Positions 25,290 through 40,000 of a stretch of 64,000 bases of DNA are shown in pieces; the stretch's first letter is position 1; every line of letters begins with the position of its first letter. A program made the translations under genes and the position numbers. The notes under the pieces were generated by a model, which was not told the origin of the DNA, did no database searches, and was given only the letters and a program-made list of their open reading frames with translations. The DNA is from Apostichopus japonicus. Taxonomy: Eukaryota > Echinodermata > Holothuroidea > Aspidochirotida > Stichopodidae. Location of the stretch: NCBI RefSeq assembly GCF_037975245.1, contig NC_092578.1:870001-934000 (forward strand). Reading direction: 5' to 3'.

Positions 25290-28270
25290 AGTAACAAATT
25301 TATCCCATCTAATGCTACACTAGGGATTGACTCAAGAAAAAGTTTGCCCTCCTTGGCAAATTCAGAACAGTTCGGTAGGCAGCAAATCGTTGGTCCAGTT
25401 GTTATTTATCAATTCGATGCTACTGTGTGAAGTGAAACATTTGCCTCAAAGGCAATGGTGTGTCTTCAAATTTGCGATGACGGAGAACCTTCCCATAGGA
25501 TTCCCTCTTCATTCATTAATCACAGGTGCCAATATGATCCTCTTGTAACTAGTAACCTGATCTTTTAAACGCTTCAGTAACATTTATCTCTTGCATACCA
25601 ATATTGACAAAACGACAAGCCAATTACTGGGCAAGCAGCACTACAAGGATCTCAGTCAGGGAAGGCAGTCTGCCTGCTCCCGAAAAGTGACCTGATGGTG
25701 GGTTGAAGTTCAGAAAGTCTGTGAAATGAAGTGAAAGAATATAATAGCTTGATAAGATTTGTTTGCTTAATTCTAGAAACTAATAGGAAGACTGTGTTTC
25801 AGATAAGTGGACTCTTGGGTTCATTTCAGGAACAGATTTGTTGTTGATAACATGTTATGCAACAAAATTATGCAAATATAAGGAATGTTGACAACACTGA
25901 AAATTAGTAAAATAATTGCAACATATCATGATTACTGGTTTCAAAATGATTGATCTACTGTATTACTCCAAATTTACAGATTTACCAAAACATATAACAC
26001 TTTGAAATCTGCTTCACAATGTACCCCTTGATGATATGTTGTTCGAAAAAATGAGATTCCTCTCAAAACCTCAAACACCTGAACAGTGAACACTACAGTA
26101 TATAGTTAGTAAACTAAGATACTTGGAAAGGGATAAAAACATTTCATTCCCAGCAAAACTCTAAAAATACTGTACTGTACATCCACACCACAATTACAGC
26201 ATTTCATTTAGTCCTACCCGCTTACAGTACTGTAAATACAACATTGTTAAATTCCACTTTAAGAAGTTATGCTGGTGGTTAAGAGTCATTATGTCTTCAG
26301 TGTAGATCACTTGCATTTCATTACTTCTTTTATGTATCATGGTGTTTATCCCATCATCATGTGATGATCATAAATTCATAATGTTTATTCAGGTGATGGC
26401 ATTCACTTCCCACACAATAACATACTTTCTCTAACATTCTATCATAATGTGATGCAGAACTTTACCAAGTAATTCAATAAAGCAGTCACTAGGTGATCAG
26501 TTCTGACAACAATTCAAACTGAATCCTAGAAACTTTACATATCAAAGCTGATTAATTTACAAAGTTCATCAATAAACATCTAGTCTATTTCAGAGATAAA
26601 AATTTTGTACATTTGTAATAATTCTTCTAAGTGATTTCTATTTCTTGTAGGTCTCTGAGAAATGATATTTGAAGAAAGGATTTTTTTCTAAATATAATAA
26701 ACAAGAGATAAGCAGCAAGGAAAGAGTGAAGTATTGTACGATATGATCACATAGTACATACCACTGGTTTCAAAATGATCAAAACTAAAAACATTTTTCA
26801 CAAATTACAATTTTGCAACCACCATACCACAAAAGAACTGTGTGACAATTTCCTGTTAAATTTATTCATATAAAGGTAGAAGTTAAACCATTCAAGTTCC
26901 ATCCTCCCCCCACCCCCACCTGTCTCTAAGATCAAGTTATGTGTGCTATCATGAAGATGTATCCTAAATGTTTAGTTTGTAATCATCCTCAATGTTTGTT
27001 GGCACCAATCTCTTGCTTCTAAGTTCTTACTCAGACTGATGCATACAGAAGCTCCAAAGAAAGGTTCAAGATGCCCAACAAGGCCGAGTGAGGGCAGTCA
27101 CCTACAATTAATACAAGTGCTGTAGCTTATACTGTATGTACTATTTCCATTTCAATCACAACATGCTTTTGGCTCAAATGTTCTCTGTTTTATTTCTTTA
27201 TTGCAACTCTGTTACTTTGTCCATGTGTTCAGACAATCTGATCTAGGGCACAGTATTGACAAGTATTGACAAGACCCACATTGAGCACTTAAAATTAAAA
27301 AGCCACCTTTTTTTGGTTTTAGCAAAGTACCACTTACAAGTTTACTAAAGTTGAAATATCGAGGTCAACTTGACACAGATTTGTGTTGAGGGTTATCATA
27401 GTGAGTGCTTGTATGTTAAGTTCAAACCAGGATTCCCTGAAGGAATACAAAGAGCATTAATCCCTCACTAGATGAAATAGAACTTAAACAAGAACAACAG
27501 ACACATGCATGACATGTTTGAACATATATTTGTGTACCACAGGAAGATGACTGAACGGATAAGTCCAAAGCTCCGAGCATTAGTACAGTATGAGTAAATT
27601 AACCTTTAGTAGCTTACAAGAGTAATTTGTAACATTACAGCTCAGAGAGCCCTGGTTTAGAGAAACCTACTTCAATTGGTCAATAATTCACAATATTTTG
27701 ATGCAAACCTTGTATAAATCATTGAGTGCTACAGTAGGTGTGATCTGAAGTCTTACAATGTAAGAGTGAAAGAACCATCAAAACACCATAACTCTATAAT
27801 CCTGTTCAAGTGCATGGCATTAGGAACAATTCACTAGTACAATATTCCATGCTAACACCCCCCCCCCCCCCCCATCCCAATCAAAATCTCTGGAAACACA
27901 AGACAAATTATTATCTTTATTGGTTTTCACTTACAGTGATCATGTGTACGGTAATTATAAGGTAGAACATATTATTCAGGTTTACAGATTGAGCCATACA
28001 GTACCCTGCCTCATCTCTTAGCAAACTGACCTACAGTTCCCCCTGGGGCCCCTCCACCCCCCCACTGTTTGGACAAACCAGGGGTTCAACTGTAGTTCAG
28101 TTTGACTGCACAATCACAGATTTAATTGCATTCCAGACAAAGGCTTTGCAGTACAGTACAAGTCTACAAGAGCTGTTTTTGAATTCAGCAGCGATGCTGT
28201 TAATAGCTTCATCTTTGATGGTATGCGTCAGGTCACATGACCAAAATGAAGTCACACTGGTAGGACATCA

Positions 28271-28413
28271 AGAATCTTCTAAGAATTTCAAAGCGGTGAT
28301 TATAAATACTGTGGTACAGATGATGAATGACTTAAGCACTAGCCAACGTTAGAGACAATAAGAATCTTCTAAGAATTTCATTGCGGTGATAATAAATACT
28401 ACAGATGATGTAT
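28271..28413. repeat. Direct duplication, two copies 90 bp apart
   Basis: Both copies begin AGAATCTTCTAAGAATTTCA (28271 and 28361) and continue with GCGGTGAT, ATAAATACT and ACAGATGATG, with a few substitutions and one short deletion in the second copy. Confidence 0.85.
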
Positions 28414-29962
28414 GAGACAATGTAGAGACAATTTACTACCGGCTGGAATGGAGTTCTGTCATAGCTGTTACATTCCACTCAAGTGACAATCAAAATAAAA
28501 GAGCTCTTTAAATAGTTAAATTAACCCAGCTGTGCTTTGTTGACCAAAGGGTGAGCTATTCTTGTTCCTGGAACATTAAATATGTATGACGATGCTTCAA
28601 GGAAGAGGTAGTTGCTTGCTCATGCTGGAGTCACATGCCGAAACACGAGTCTTGAATGACTTCACAGACTTGGTGTTGGTGACACTGCTGCTAAATTTAG
28701 AACCAATGTTTCGGGGAAAATAATATCCACAATTCACTTATACTTTCCCTATGTGCAATAAATGAGATATTTGTGTGTCACGGTATGTAAGAGAGCATAA
28801 CGATGGTGGGGGGGGGGGGGATGGCTATAGGAAGCATCCTCACCAAGTTTTCTATTGTAGTCCATACATTAAGCAGTGTTATCCATGTATCCATTGTGTA
28901 TAGATCTATATATATGCATGTATCCCTTATTAGAGGTCTACTAGGCGTAATATGTTTACATCATTAACTGTTTGTTACTATGATGATAAGGAAACTTGAT
29001 TGTGTTATTCTTAAATGTTCACATTTACATCTTTGTTCCTTTTTCACATCCATCCATGCAATACCTTCCTTAATATGGAAACCAAATCAGAATAAAACAG
29101 CTAAACTGCTCTCTCTCGAAATACCTGAAGGGATATACCAGTAGCTGAATTGATCATTAATAAAACAATACTAAATACGAGGAGGGCATCTTTAGGTACA
29201 ATTTCATACTTCTTTGTTTGGTGACTTTAAATGACATTTGTACAGTACTACTCTACAACAATGACATGGGCTTTTGTATCTTAACACCGGGATCCATGTA
29301 CAGAATATATGCAGTTCATCCAAACTTTACCTCAGATGACTTTTGAACTCAATAACAACCACAAATGTTTATGTGACCTCTGGTGACCTAAAGTAACCTT
29401 GGCCTCTTCAACAAGATTTTTGTACTTTAAGTACAAAGTTCATCAAAGACTTATTTGTAGTTATGGTTTCAGACTTTGCCAAGCTCTGTTGACATCAAAT
29501 GACCCTCTAGAAAGAACAATTGGGTTTTTGTAGTCACTCAAATATAAATTAGTACATTATATCATGAAATCTTTCATACATTCAAGTTTCATTTTATTTT
29601 AATTAGTAGAAGTAGACTCTCCTGAGAGATCTTGGAAATAAATCACTTGACACTAGGGTCACAAGTTCTATTGTAAGGCCATGGATCCTCGACATCAAAA
29701 TCTTATGAATCACCCAAGTCTTGTTCATTAAGCCTGTAAACCAAAAATTGTTTGAACCTTTTTCAGTGGAACTGGTATAGTACACTTCAAATACAACCTT
29801 TCTTTACTAATGAAGGTTTATCCCAAAATGGTAATAAACCATTTAAATTACATTAACCCTGAACAAACATGGCTTGTTTTTCAAAATCCTGATTTTGAAA
29901 AACATTCTATAGCAACAAGGAGCATGTTATTATACCATTTCCTCAATGAAGTTTTGCCGACT

Positions 29963-29984
29963 GCATACTGTATATACAGTATGC
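29963..29984. repeat. Perfect 22-bp palindrome
   Basis: The 11-base arm GCATACTGTAT is followed directly by its exact complement, with no spacer. It may be only a chance cruciform-prone site. Confidence 0.85.
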
Positions 29985-30221
29985 AAAATAATGAAAATAT
30001 GATCCATAGCCAAGTCACTTCCTTTTCCATAAGGAGGTAGAATCCTCAGTTTCTGTGAATTTAATACTTTTTATCAAGGAAAACACCTATCTGTATGTTA
30101 CTAACTTAGACCAATTAAGAGTTCCAAGCAAATACATAGAAAATCAAATTTCACTTTAAAAATGACATTATCTGTTGAATTTCCAGTTCTAGCCAACAAA
30201 AGAATATTTCAAAAGTTGGGA

Positions 30222-30332
30222 CCAAGTCCCATTTTGTGCCAGTCTAATTCTTCCATTTATTTTTAGACCCCACAGTTAAAACTGGAGGTCCTAATAAATA
30301 GAAAAATCCAACTGGCACAATATGGGACTTGG
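30222..30332. repeat. 111-bp imperfect palindrome (hairpin / MITE-like)
   Basis: The outer arms CCAAGTCCCATTTTGTGCCA (30222) and ACTGGCACAATATGGGACTT (30311) pair with one mismatch over about 22 bp. The pairing continues inward with mismatches through ATTTATT and AGGACC-like segments to a short central loop near AGTTAAAACT. No convincing target duplication was found. It could be a foldback MITE or, if transcribed, a small-RNA hairpin. Confidence 0.75.
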
Positions 30333-31149
30333 TAGACAAGTTTCACTCAGTGTGATTGACCTATATTTCTGCGACAAGAATGTTCGATTCTGAAAGTAAT
30401 GCAAACCGCAGATGTAGCCACAGTCCTAATGTTACAATCATTAGTTCTGTAACTAAGATATATGTTAAGTGTTGCTCTCAATATACTATGTGAATGACGA
30501 AACAGTTGAACAACTGAGACTGTGTGAAACTCTGTTACTAACATTAACATTAATAAATTAAAATAAGTAAGGGATATTAAGTGTAGTTTTGAGAAGGAAA
30601 AAACAACTTGTTTTAAAAATAAAATGTTAAATGGAAGAAATCGACAGGGACTCATGAGATTTGATCTGTGTATCCATGACCTGCTCTTGACTTTCACTAA
30701 TCATGCTAACATTTGGACATGTCGAAACTTTCTAGTCTTTTTTTAATTTTACAACTATAGACTGTGTCATGTCCTTTAGCCTACACACTACAGTATGCTT
30801 TGTACTATATATTACACGTATGTAAACCAGTATTGTTATAGATTGTAGTAGTAATCATTACAGCAAAAATAACACTTAACAGATAAAGTAATAAGCCAAC
30901 TTTTTCCTGCCTACAATATCAACGTTTTCCGAAAACTTACTGTTGTTTAGTTTTGGATACAATCGCCTGATAACACTACCACAGTGGCACTGACTAGCCT
31001 AAGCCCGACTTAGTGCACTGTAGCCTTTGGTCAGCACGTAACACTAACACTAGTATAGTAACAACAACGATACAGAACACTCTAACGGAAATAATGAAAA
31101 CTTGCAGGATAATTCGTCTCCAAAATCCTTACAACATTAACTGAATTCA

Positions 31150-32600
31150 CCAATCTAATGTAAAGTCCACAAACCTGCTAGTACCTTCACCGAATTAGTT
31201 TTAATCCACAGCGTAAATACAAATTCTTAAAAACATCGCAGTTTTCGTGCTTGCTGGTGTCACTATTGAACCTGTCCCCGAATAATAATTAATTCCGTAT
31301 GGTATAACGTCCATTGTGTGCAAATGATATGAATTAGTTGCTCCGGTACAACGTTCTACAATATGTTCACCGATACTGGTATAGCGCCCCAACCAGTGAT
31401 AACGTATTGCGAAATATAACCAGAAGTCTATGTTTGCGCAAGCGTCGTGAGTGGTTATAAATATTTATGAGGTAATTAAATACGTTCTCTGTAATTTAGG
31501 TATTCACATGGGCTCCCCGATTGTTTTAATCGAACAATCGTTTTCTCTCACATGTACAGAACATGATGGACGTTATAATTGGAGCAACCGGCAGCCGGGT
31601 TTGATCGTTTGCTGTCGGATTATGGGAGAGCACAAATCATTCTAGCGAATATAGGTCTGAAAGATGTTTTAGTCACATATTTTCTTAGCAGCGATGGGAA
31701 TTATTTCGAACGGAGAGCTGTTAAAATGTTCCAAATTGAGCTAGTACTCTATGCAAATAAACATGCCATAAATTCAACGATGGTGTATCACGCTCAAACA
31801 TTTGTATGTCTAATTTCGCCAATCTCATAATATTTTCCTTTACTGAGAGATACAATCGTCTAATTGAACTGCATCTCAATGCCTGGAAATAAGTACCATA
31901 GAACCGCTACAGACGGTTTTGTCGTAACTACACGTCAGTAGGTTCACAAATCATTTCTCTACTACTGAGTTGGCCCCATACCTTCCCCAAACCCCATTCA
32001 CCTTCCGTCGACTCGGGATTGTCAGAGAAGCATTTTTCTATACCCCGGCTGGTTACAAAAAGTTGGGCAAACATTTCCACAACACTGGGTTCCGTCATAT
32101 TTTTAAAAAATTAACATATATTTATGATAATTACTGTCTGCATTTTTCTTATTTTGGGGGAAAGTTTAGCCAAATTTGGTTGGATACATATACGTTGCAA
32201 TATGCGGTGGGGGTAAACACAGTACCAGTACAGCTTAGCATAGGCTATGCGAGTTGATATCTTCCCATGTTGTGCTTTGGTCTTAGTTTCCGAAATTATA
32301 AGAAGATTGGTTGTATACGGATCAGGGATGCGTGAAGTCAGGCGGTTGTCACATTCTAGACTTGATCGATCAATCCTTAATTTCAATTTTAAGATTGACA
32401 TGTTTTTCAGTTGCCAGCTGTTTTTCTTCTCGGTCGCCATGATATATGCCTCGACCTTTCGTACTAGCTGACGAAATACAATGTTGAAGTTGATCGAAAG
32501 GTTGATATTGGAAAAGCCACCGATCCAATCTTAGCAGAAATTGAAAGCGGCTGTCGACATACATTATCAAACGTCACAACCGTTCTTACATGGAGCTGTA
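31150..32600. promoter_or_regulatory. CpG-richer zone, possible promoter region
   Basis: CpG dinucleotides are clearly more frequent here than in the surrounding AT-rich DNA, for example near 31380-31450 and 32340-32560. The zone lies upstream of both IP6K (minus) and ANKZF1 (plus). AGCCTA/AGGCT words sit at 30.99-31.03 kb, on the IP6K side. No TATA box or start site can be fixed from sequence alone. Short frames beginning at 31392 and 32440 on the minus strand have no recognised homology. Confidence 0.25.
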
Positions 32601-34028
32601 ACTGCATCTAGCATGGGATAAGTATACACAAAGAAATTCAATAATTTCACCGTTTCGTACAGCTAGGGTCATTTTATTATTGTGTTGCTCCTTGATCTAA
32701 ACTAAACTGACTCGAACCAGGGAGTTGATATGGAACAACTCCCTGTTGAACCAAAGTAAGAGCGGGACCAAAAAGCATAGCTCCCTGTTGCTTCAACTCA
32801 GATGAACCATCATCAAAATAATATGCCAGCCTGAACTTTGCAAAAAAAACTAACATTTGGGAAACAAAACACTTAAGTATGAATTTAACCTAACTTTTGT
32901 GAAATTTTAGAAACACAATGTTGCCCATTCTCTTCTTTCGCCTTAATTTTACTTAAACTTACTTTGAGGCAAGTGGAGTGTAATAATAGTTTGATGATCC
33001 CTTCAACATTACGCAATCTTTACTCATGAAAGAGCTGTGGACAACTCAATGACTGCAAAGCCTTGGACTTGGCTACACTCCTAATGGTGGATGTTCTTTA
33101 AAACTTCAGACTTAGGATTTAAGCCTTAATCATTTAGAAATTGTGTCGCAACGTCGTTCGTTACTTTGTAATTGATGATTCTCAGAAATCCATCATAGTC
33201 CAGTGAAGGTGAGGTTGACATTCTAACTTCAGACTTCTTGTGCTTCTGACATAGGCATATCAGTTACCATCAATGTGGCAATAACAGTTACTGTAATTTA
33301 AAGACATGATGTGTGTTGCAACTTTAAGAAATAAAGAGAGAATTACTCTGTACTTTATGGAGATATCGTCTAACTTAGTATCACTTTTGTTTCGTGGACT
33401 GGCGGACCACATTACTGACTCTGTATGATAGACAAGTTGGCAAGTAACAGTAACAGTACAAATAAGAGAGGTTAAGTTTGTAACAGTAACAAATGTGTAA
33501 GGCATGCATAGCTTAGTAGGTAAGTAAAGGTTACTGTGGTATAAACTTGGGGTGTAATTAAACCAGGTATACTGAGTAACCAAGTATTAACTAGGCCTAC
33601 ATAAAAATACTTATGCTGTCACTCGGGCTAGTATTACTCATAAATTGAAAATTTCATGGTTGAAAATATATTCCCATACCAGTTATACCACCGTCCATGT
33701 GCTAATAGGTACAAATGAGATTACTCAATGTTATTCTTAGCTATATGTACAAGTACGAATGTTGTCAATGTATTCATGTTTGTGGTAATCATGTTTGTGA
33801 ATTTGTTCAAGTAATTGATCCAGCTCCCTTTTCCTTCTGTTGCCAGGAGTAAGTTCTTGTACAGTACGAGGGCCATGCACATTTTACAGCCAACTTTGAT
33901 GATCATTGTTACCTTTCACACTTTATTTTCTTGAGAAAAATTATACAATTGATAGGCCTACTATATCATCTTATAATTTTAGACTCATAGATTTCATAGT
34001 CTCATTTGTTTCTGTAGGAAGATATGAA

Positions 34029-37000
34029 ATGGCAGATGCACAGAGAATCAATCTCTCAGATAAAACATGTGTCAATCTGCTCCATGGATTAGTAATATCA
34101 CCATGGCAACCAAACATTTTTCAGAATGATGAGGAATCTATAGAGGCCCTTTTGGAACAGCAAATGAAAGGTATGTGATAAAATTTAAATAAAATTGATG
34201 AAATCATAATGTTTGTGGCTTGAAGGTTTTTAATTTTTTTATACAAATTTAGTTGTATTGTTGCACAGAAATCCTCATCATTGTTAGCCAGTGGTTGTCA
34301 TCAAATACGGACACTTTCAATACAATTTTTATCTGTTAACCTTGTTTCAATATTTATTAAGGTTATGGTTTTACTATTGTTACTCATTTATTTGTGCATA
34401 AGCCAAGTAATGAATATCAAATCAGTAACATTAAAAAGGAAGACAAAATTTCATTTACTTCACTTAAAATACACCTCATGAATGACCAAACCATGTTAAT
34501 TACTAGCAAATTAAATCTCTTGTGAGACTATTAGTTTTACTAGAAAGTTTTGGGGAATATTGTGCAAAATATGTTTTTGATTGGCTGATAGATGACATGC
34601 TCTCATCTTTATTCTTTTTGTTCCTTCATACAGATAGTCTTGAGAATCTGACTGTCTCCACTAAGATGTCATGTTCATTATGTGGTAGTTCTTTCCAGTC
34701 AAGACCTCAGCAAGTAAGTGTTGCTATTATTGATGACACTTTCAATCACTTCATTCAAAAGAATAAAAAAAAGCAAGGAATAATTTATCCAGTATAAAAT
34801 CTCAAAATGCTATACAGCTACACAAGTGTGAAGATGTGTCACAGTTTGTTACACAAGACCTACAGTATTCAATGAGAGAAAGATTCAGAGACTTCAAGAA
34901 TGCTACACAAAATTTGAACCCTGAAATTTGTTTCCTGATGAGCCAAGAACATGGAACAGTATGGCAAGAAAATATGATAGAGACAACACTTAAAACCAAA
35001 TAGAAGAAAGTAGAATTAAAACACTGCAAGACTTGAACTGACTGACTATTAAGATGTCCTCTCAAGTATCCAAATATGAAGCTCACACCCTTATTCTACC
35101 CACACTCTTGTTCCACCCAAGCACCAACTGCAACTTTGAAGGTTAAAGGATTAGTTTGCTCTGAAGCTGAGGATTTGTTCCATTTAGCTCATGAACTGAA
35201 CCAATCAAGAAAACTAGTGATAATTTATGCCTATATGTCTTTAATACCAACAAGTGTCTGGATGATACATTTGTATGGAAGCTCTGACAAATGGCTCATT
35301 ATTGAAACTTTAAACTTATTACAACCCCCCCTCTCCCAACCCTTCCCCCCACCAAAAAAGAAAGCTGCTTATCACATATGTATGTGACTCTGTGGTTTCT
35401 ACAGTTTAATAGAAAGAAATTGGTGATACTTAAATGATATTTGTATTCAACTACCAACTCACCTTTTGCATTTCTAACTTCAGATTTTCATGATTTTTCT
35501 TTCTGCAGACGGATCATTATAAGCTTGACTGGCATCGATTTAACCTGAAGCAAAGCATTATGGGAAAACCATCAGTCTCTGCTGAAGTCTTTGAGACCAT
35601 GACAGGTAAGCGTTAACATGTCACAGATCGACAATTCTTCCCTGGAAGAAATAAGCAATAGTTTTGCAACCTCGTCTGTATACAGTTGCATCTTGAGATT
35701 AAATATAAATTTTTGAATTGTGATTCATCATCGCTACATTATTTCTGAGAAAAGCCAAGAAAAAAAATGAAGAAATGTTGAGGAAATTCATAATAAGTGT
35801 AAAGACTTCAAAGGATGGTTAATGTTGAAAGGTGACTAACTGCAATTTCTGTCCTCAGATATCTTGTTAATATTCACTTCGGAGCAAAGGGGATTAACAA
35901 TAACTACCATCTTGGGTTAGTCGTTGTTGAGATCCGACCAGAAGTATCATTCAGTTGTGTTTTTAAACTATCATCACTCCAACCCTCATTTGATTCCATA
36001 CACTGCAAGAACAGGGTCTTGTCACTGTTTTCATTTATCCAACTGCTACTTAGAAGTACATCAAGTTATACATCCAATCTTATGAAACTGTTCCCTTGAA
36101 ACACAGTGACCTATGTCAACATTTTAACATGTTACACCACTACAGTATATACCTTTTCTTACTATTAACTTTGCGGATTCTTGTTTATCGTAACATATCA
36201 TCATTAATAAACCTGCAAGTAATTATCAAGAAGTCTTGTATTTCAGTCAGAATTTTGACAGGTACAAATCTTTTTCTGCCCTAAGGTGAAATTTCCAGCA
36301 TATCTGGCAGTGATGATGATGATAATGATGAGGATGTTGCAGACCCTACCACATCAAATACCAATGACTCTACCACGAATCAACGAAACAGAGACACAAA
36401 GGAATCTTCTAGGAGGTTACCCAAGGTATTCTTCAAGAACCATCAAGGACAGCTAGTGGCTGTTTACAGATGTTTACTTCAGTCTAAAAAGGTAAGATTG
36501 TCACAGCTTATAGCTGGTTTTTAAGTTGATTATAATGTGAGTGATATCATTAAGATATTGATAAATAGGGGAATGGATTTGACAGTAAAGAAGCCCTTGG
36601 AGACATAGATGGGGCATATTTCAAGTGATAAATCGAATCATGGTGTAAGTCGCTCTTAATATGATTGAATTTGTGCGGTCGTTAGACACCTCCAGGCTAT
36701 CTTCAGGGATGGAATAATTTTTGGTCAACTTCTTTTTGCACATATTTTGTTCAAATCAACACTGACTTGGAGCCAGATGTTTCATAGTTTTGAGTTGTCT
36801 CGTAATTGGTGGAACTATTAATTGTGTTATTAATGAAGTGCTGCTCAGGGAAACATCAGTGTAAACAAAGTAGAAAAGAATTTCCATCAAGTCCTTCTTC
36901 TTCAATAAGAGTCATTGCGACATCTTGAGAATCTTAAATATCATAGGCTGTGTATGAAGTTTACATTTTTAAACAGTGTTAGCATATATTAATTAAAGAT

Positions 37001-40000
37001 GAAATTTCCTTTATTGAATACTTTCATACCTTGTTATATAACACAGGAAGGATTGTTGACACAGTCAGAACTGGTTTCCAGGACAACAGAGCTTCCCTCT
37101 AACCTTCATTGGGCTATTTTAATGACTGCTGGTGGCCATTTTGCTGCAGCTATATATAATGGGTAAGTTTATGCATAATTGTATTCTAAGAAGGAATTTA
37201 GGATCACAGGGGATTAGTAAAGAGTGAAATAGAATAAAAACAAAGGGGGTTTGACATCTAGATCAAGGGATTTTTTAATAAAATATGACTTCAGTGATTG
37301 TTAATATTAATAGTCCTGATATAGGTAATCGTTACCATGGGAATGACACTGCTCTTTATTGTAAGCTCAGTGAAAGGTAACCCTCATGTCTTCAAAACAA
37401 AATGAATGAACTGAAAATCTAGATTCTGCATATGGACTCAAAAATAGGATATTGTTGGACCGGGGACATGTTATTCCAAATTTGTTGTTGAAATTTCTAT
37501 ATGTGGTTTTTTAAAGTCTTTATTGAATATTGAGTACAACTGAACTTGTCAAGTAATGGAAAGTGTTGACAAATCTGAACAATTTGTTATTAATAACTGT
37601 GTGTTTAGGCTTGTCAAATAATGGTACATACTGAAAACCTACTACAAGTATTGGATATCCAACAAGCAGGTTAAAAATGGCTATTTTAGCATTAACAAAT
37701 CAAATTTACATGCAATATCAGATAAATACTTCATAATTTCAATTCCTTGAACCGTCAATACAGTTTTGTATTCTGATTACTCTTTCCTATCATCTTACAT
37801 TTTCAGGTCAGAGATAGTTCATCACAAAACCTTTCACCGATATACAGTTAGAGCCAAGAGGGGGACAGCACAAGGTGTGAGAGACGGCCAGCAGGGGGGA
37901 CACGCTCCCAGGTATTTACTATTATGTGATATTACTCAAAACAGATCCCAGTTATACTTAATGCAAGGTTTGTATAACCTCAAAAGGCATCACAAAGCAA
38001 ATTATCCTGTCAGGTTTTAAAGTTTTTATAAAGTTTCTAAGGAATAGTGGAATCTAATTTGTCTTGGAATTTGGTAGGTCCCATTCAAAGCTGTCTTTTA
38101 ATAGTTGGTTTGAATCTGTGTCCACTTAATAAGATGGTTGAATCTGTGCCTACTAAAAGATGGCTGAATCTATGTTCACTCTTGAAGACAGAATTGTATC
38201 ATGTGCACAGCCATTCTGGACAGCTTTCCAACATGAACATTTTATCAGTGATTAAGTCATTTCTTCATTCGCAGTTGTTCCACTATGGCACAATAAGTGT
38301 CCTTTGCAGACTTGACAACAGTAATAATTTCAATTCTTTTCAAGATCTGCTGGAGCGGCGTTAAGGAGGTACAATGAAGCACAACTTCAAGAGAATGTTG
38401 GAAGTCTCCTCAGGTCATGGAAGGAGGAGCTTGATAAGTGTTCATGCATATTCATCAGGGCCCCATCTTACAATCGATCAGTGATTTTCAGCGGCAAGAA
38501 AGCATTATTAGACAGCCATGACAAGAGAATCAGGACCATTCCATTTCCCACCAGGAGGCCCACTTTAAAGGAAGTCCAAAGAGTGTGGAGTGTTCTTAGC
38601 AGTGTTGAATATTTTGGTTAGTGATCAAGACAGCTCTTTAATATTTACAAGTGATAATATATTAATTTAATTCTTTGTTTCTCCCTTATTTGCCTCATTT
38701 ACACTCTTCATCAGCCTAGCCACTGAACAACATTTTTATAGCACTGCACCAATATAACTGCTTACTTCTGGGTAATCTACAGTACCTCCTCCCGAGTGGA
38801 CGAGTCCAATCCATAATTTGCACCATTTGTACAAGGGAACAAGGGAGCGATAAACTTGAAATCTTGTTTTCATCTTGACACTAAGATATTACAAAATGCA
38901 GATGTTGATGCTAAAGGTATTGTCAAAGCCTTTCGAAGCATCAGGTCTGCACAGTGAACTGTAAGACCAGGGTTGCAACCATGAAGACTTCTGGGGGGGC
39001 TAACCCCCCCCCCCCCTCTGATGTACCATCTATGTGTGGTATAACCTAACAATATAGCACCATGTTGCATCTAAGTACCTCCCATTTTACCAGAATTTTA
39101 TCAAAGGGGAGAGGCCTCCACTTAGACCTTTCTCCTGGATGACAAGATCCCCCTCCCCTCCCCAGTTAATAATTGTGGTTTCGCCCCTGTGTAAGGCAAG
39201 TCACTCATGTTAACTCTGTCCACTTGTCCATGATGTGATAAGTATTGTTAGCTATATTAGTTTCAAGTTGTCAGGTACAGACAACCTATAAAACACATTT
39301 TATGTGTACTTTAAAAACAGCTGGTTGCATTTGTAATGTAACATCACAAATATTTATGAATAGCATATGATGTCACATTTGATGCATTTGTACTGTCAGA
39401 TTATAATAGTTTAACATTTTGATATGCTTGTAGGATATTTGTCTTTTTCTTCACAGTACTACACTAACATAGATATTAGATGTACGTCTTCTGCGCTATA
39501 TTCTAGGCAGGATTCCGCCATGCTCAAACTGTATGTTTATGGTATTTTTTTATTTATGTTATTAATAAAGTTTTGTTTTTTTCTAAATATCTTCATATTT
39601 CCTCGTTTTTTAAAAAATTTAGATGATGCAGAGGCAGCCGAGACTAAGTTCTTGAGTCCACCCGCCTCTCAGAAGCTGAAAGTAGATATCAAAGATGAAG
39701 ATAGTTCCAGAAATGATGAGAATGAAACAGAATCTCTCTCCATCAGTGAAGAGGTTGAGACCTCTGCAGGTGATGCAAACTTCATTTAATTGTTCAAAAG
39801 GTAGTGTCATTCCTGGTTCGATGGGTATCCAAGCTTCTCTGACTTCTGATGGAAGGGTAGATTTTCTGAAATAGTTTTGATACCGGAAGTTAGCAAGGTA
39901 CATAGTGAAACAGCTTGAGTCTGTTTTGGGGCATTCTTATGCACCATTACAATGGGAGTAATATCATGTCTACTTCTCTACTTGAATGTCTACTTGAATG

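Larger units (their letters stand above)
25290..34028. other. Intergenic and 5' non-coding DNA between divergent IP6K and ANKZF1
   Basis: The two genes point away from each other across 8.7 kb. No coding exon is supported. Items noted: a C homopolymer (27859-27874), duplicated DNA (28271-28413), a G homopolymer (28807-28820), a perfect 22-bp palindrome (29963), a 111-bp imperfect palindrome (30222) and a CpG-richer zone (31.15-32.6 kb) that may hold promoters and first exons. The ANKZF1 start codon lies 10 bp into an exon whose acceptor is at 34018, so at least one 5' UTR exon should lie within this region. Confidence 0.6.

Noticed and set aside
32111-32440. 109-codon minus-strand frame beginning MATEKKNSWQLK in the CpG-richer zone
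   Set aside because: Start context looks good, but no homology and no in-frame junction to IP6K exon 1 could be established; left as part of the possible promoter zone.
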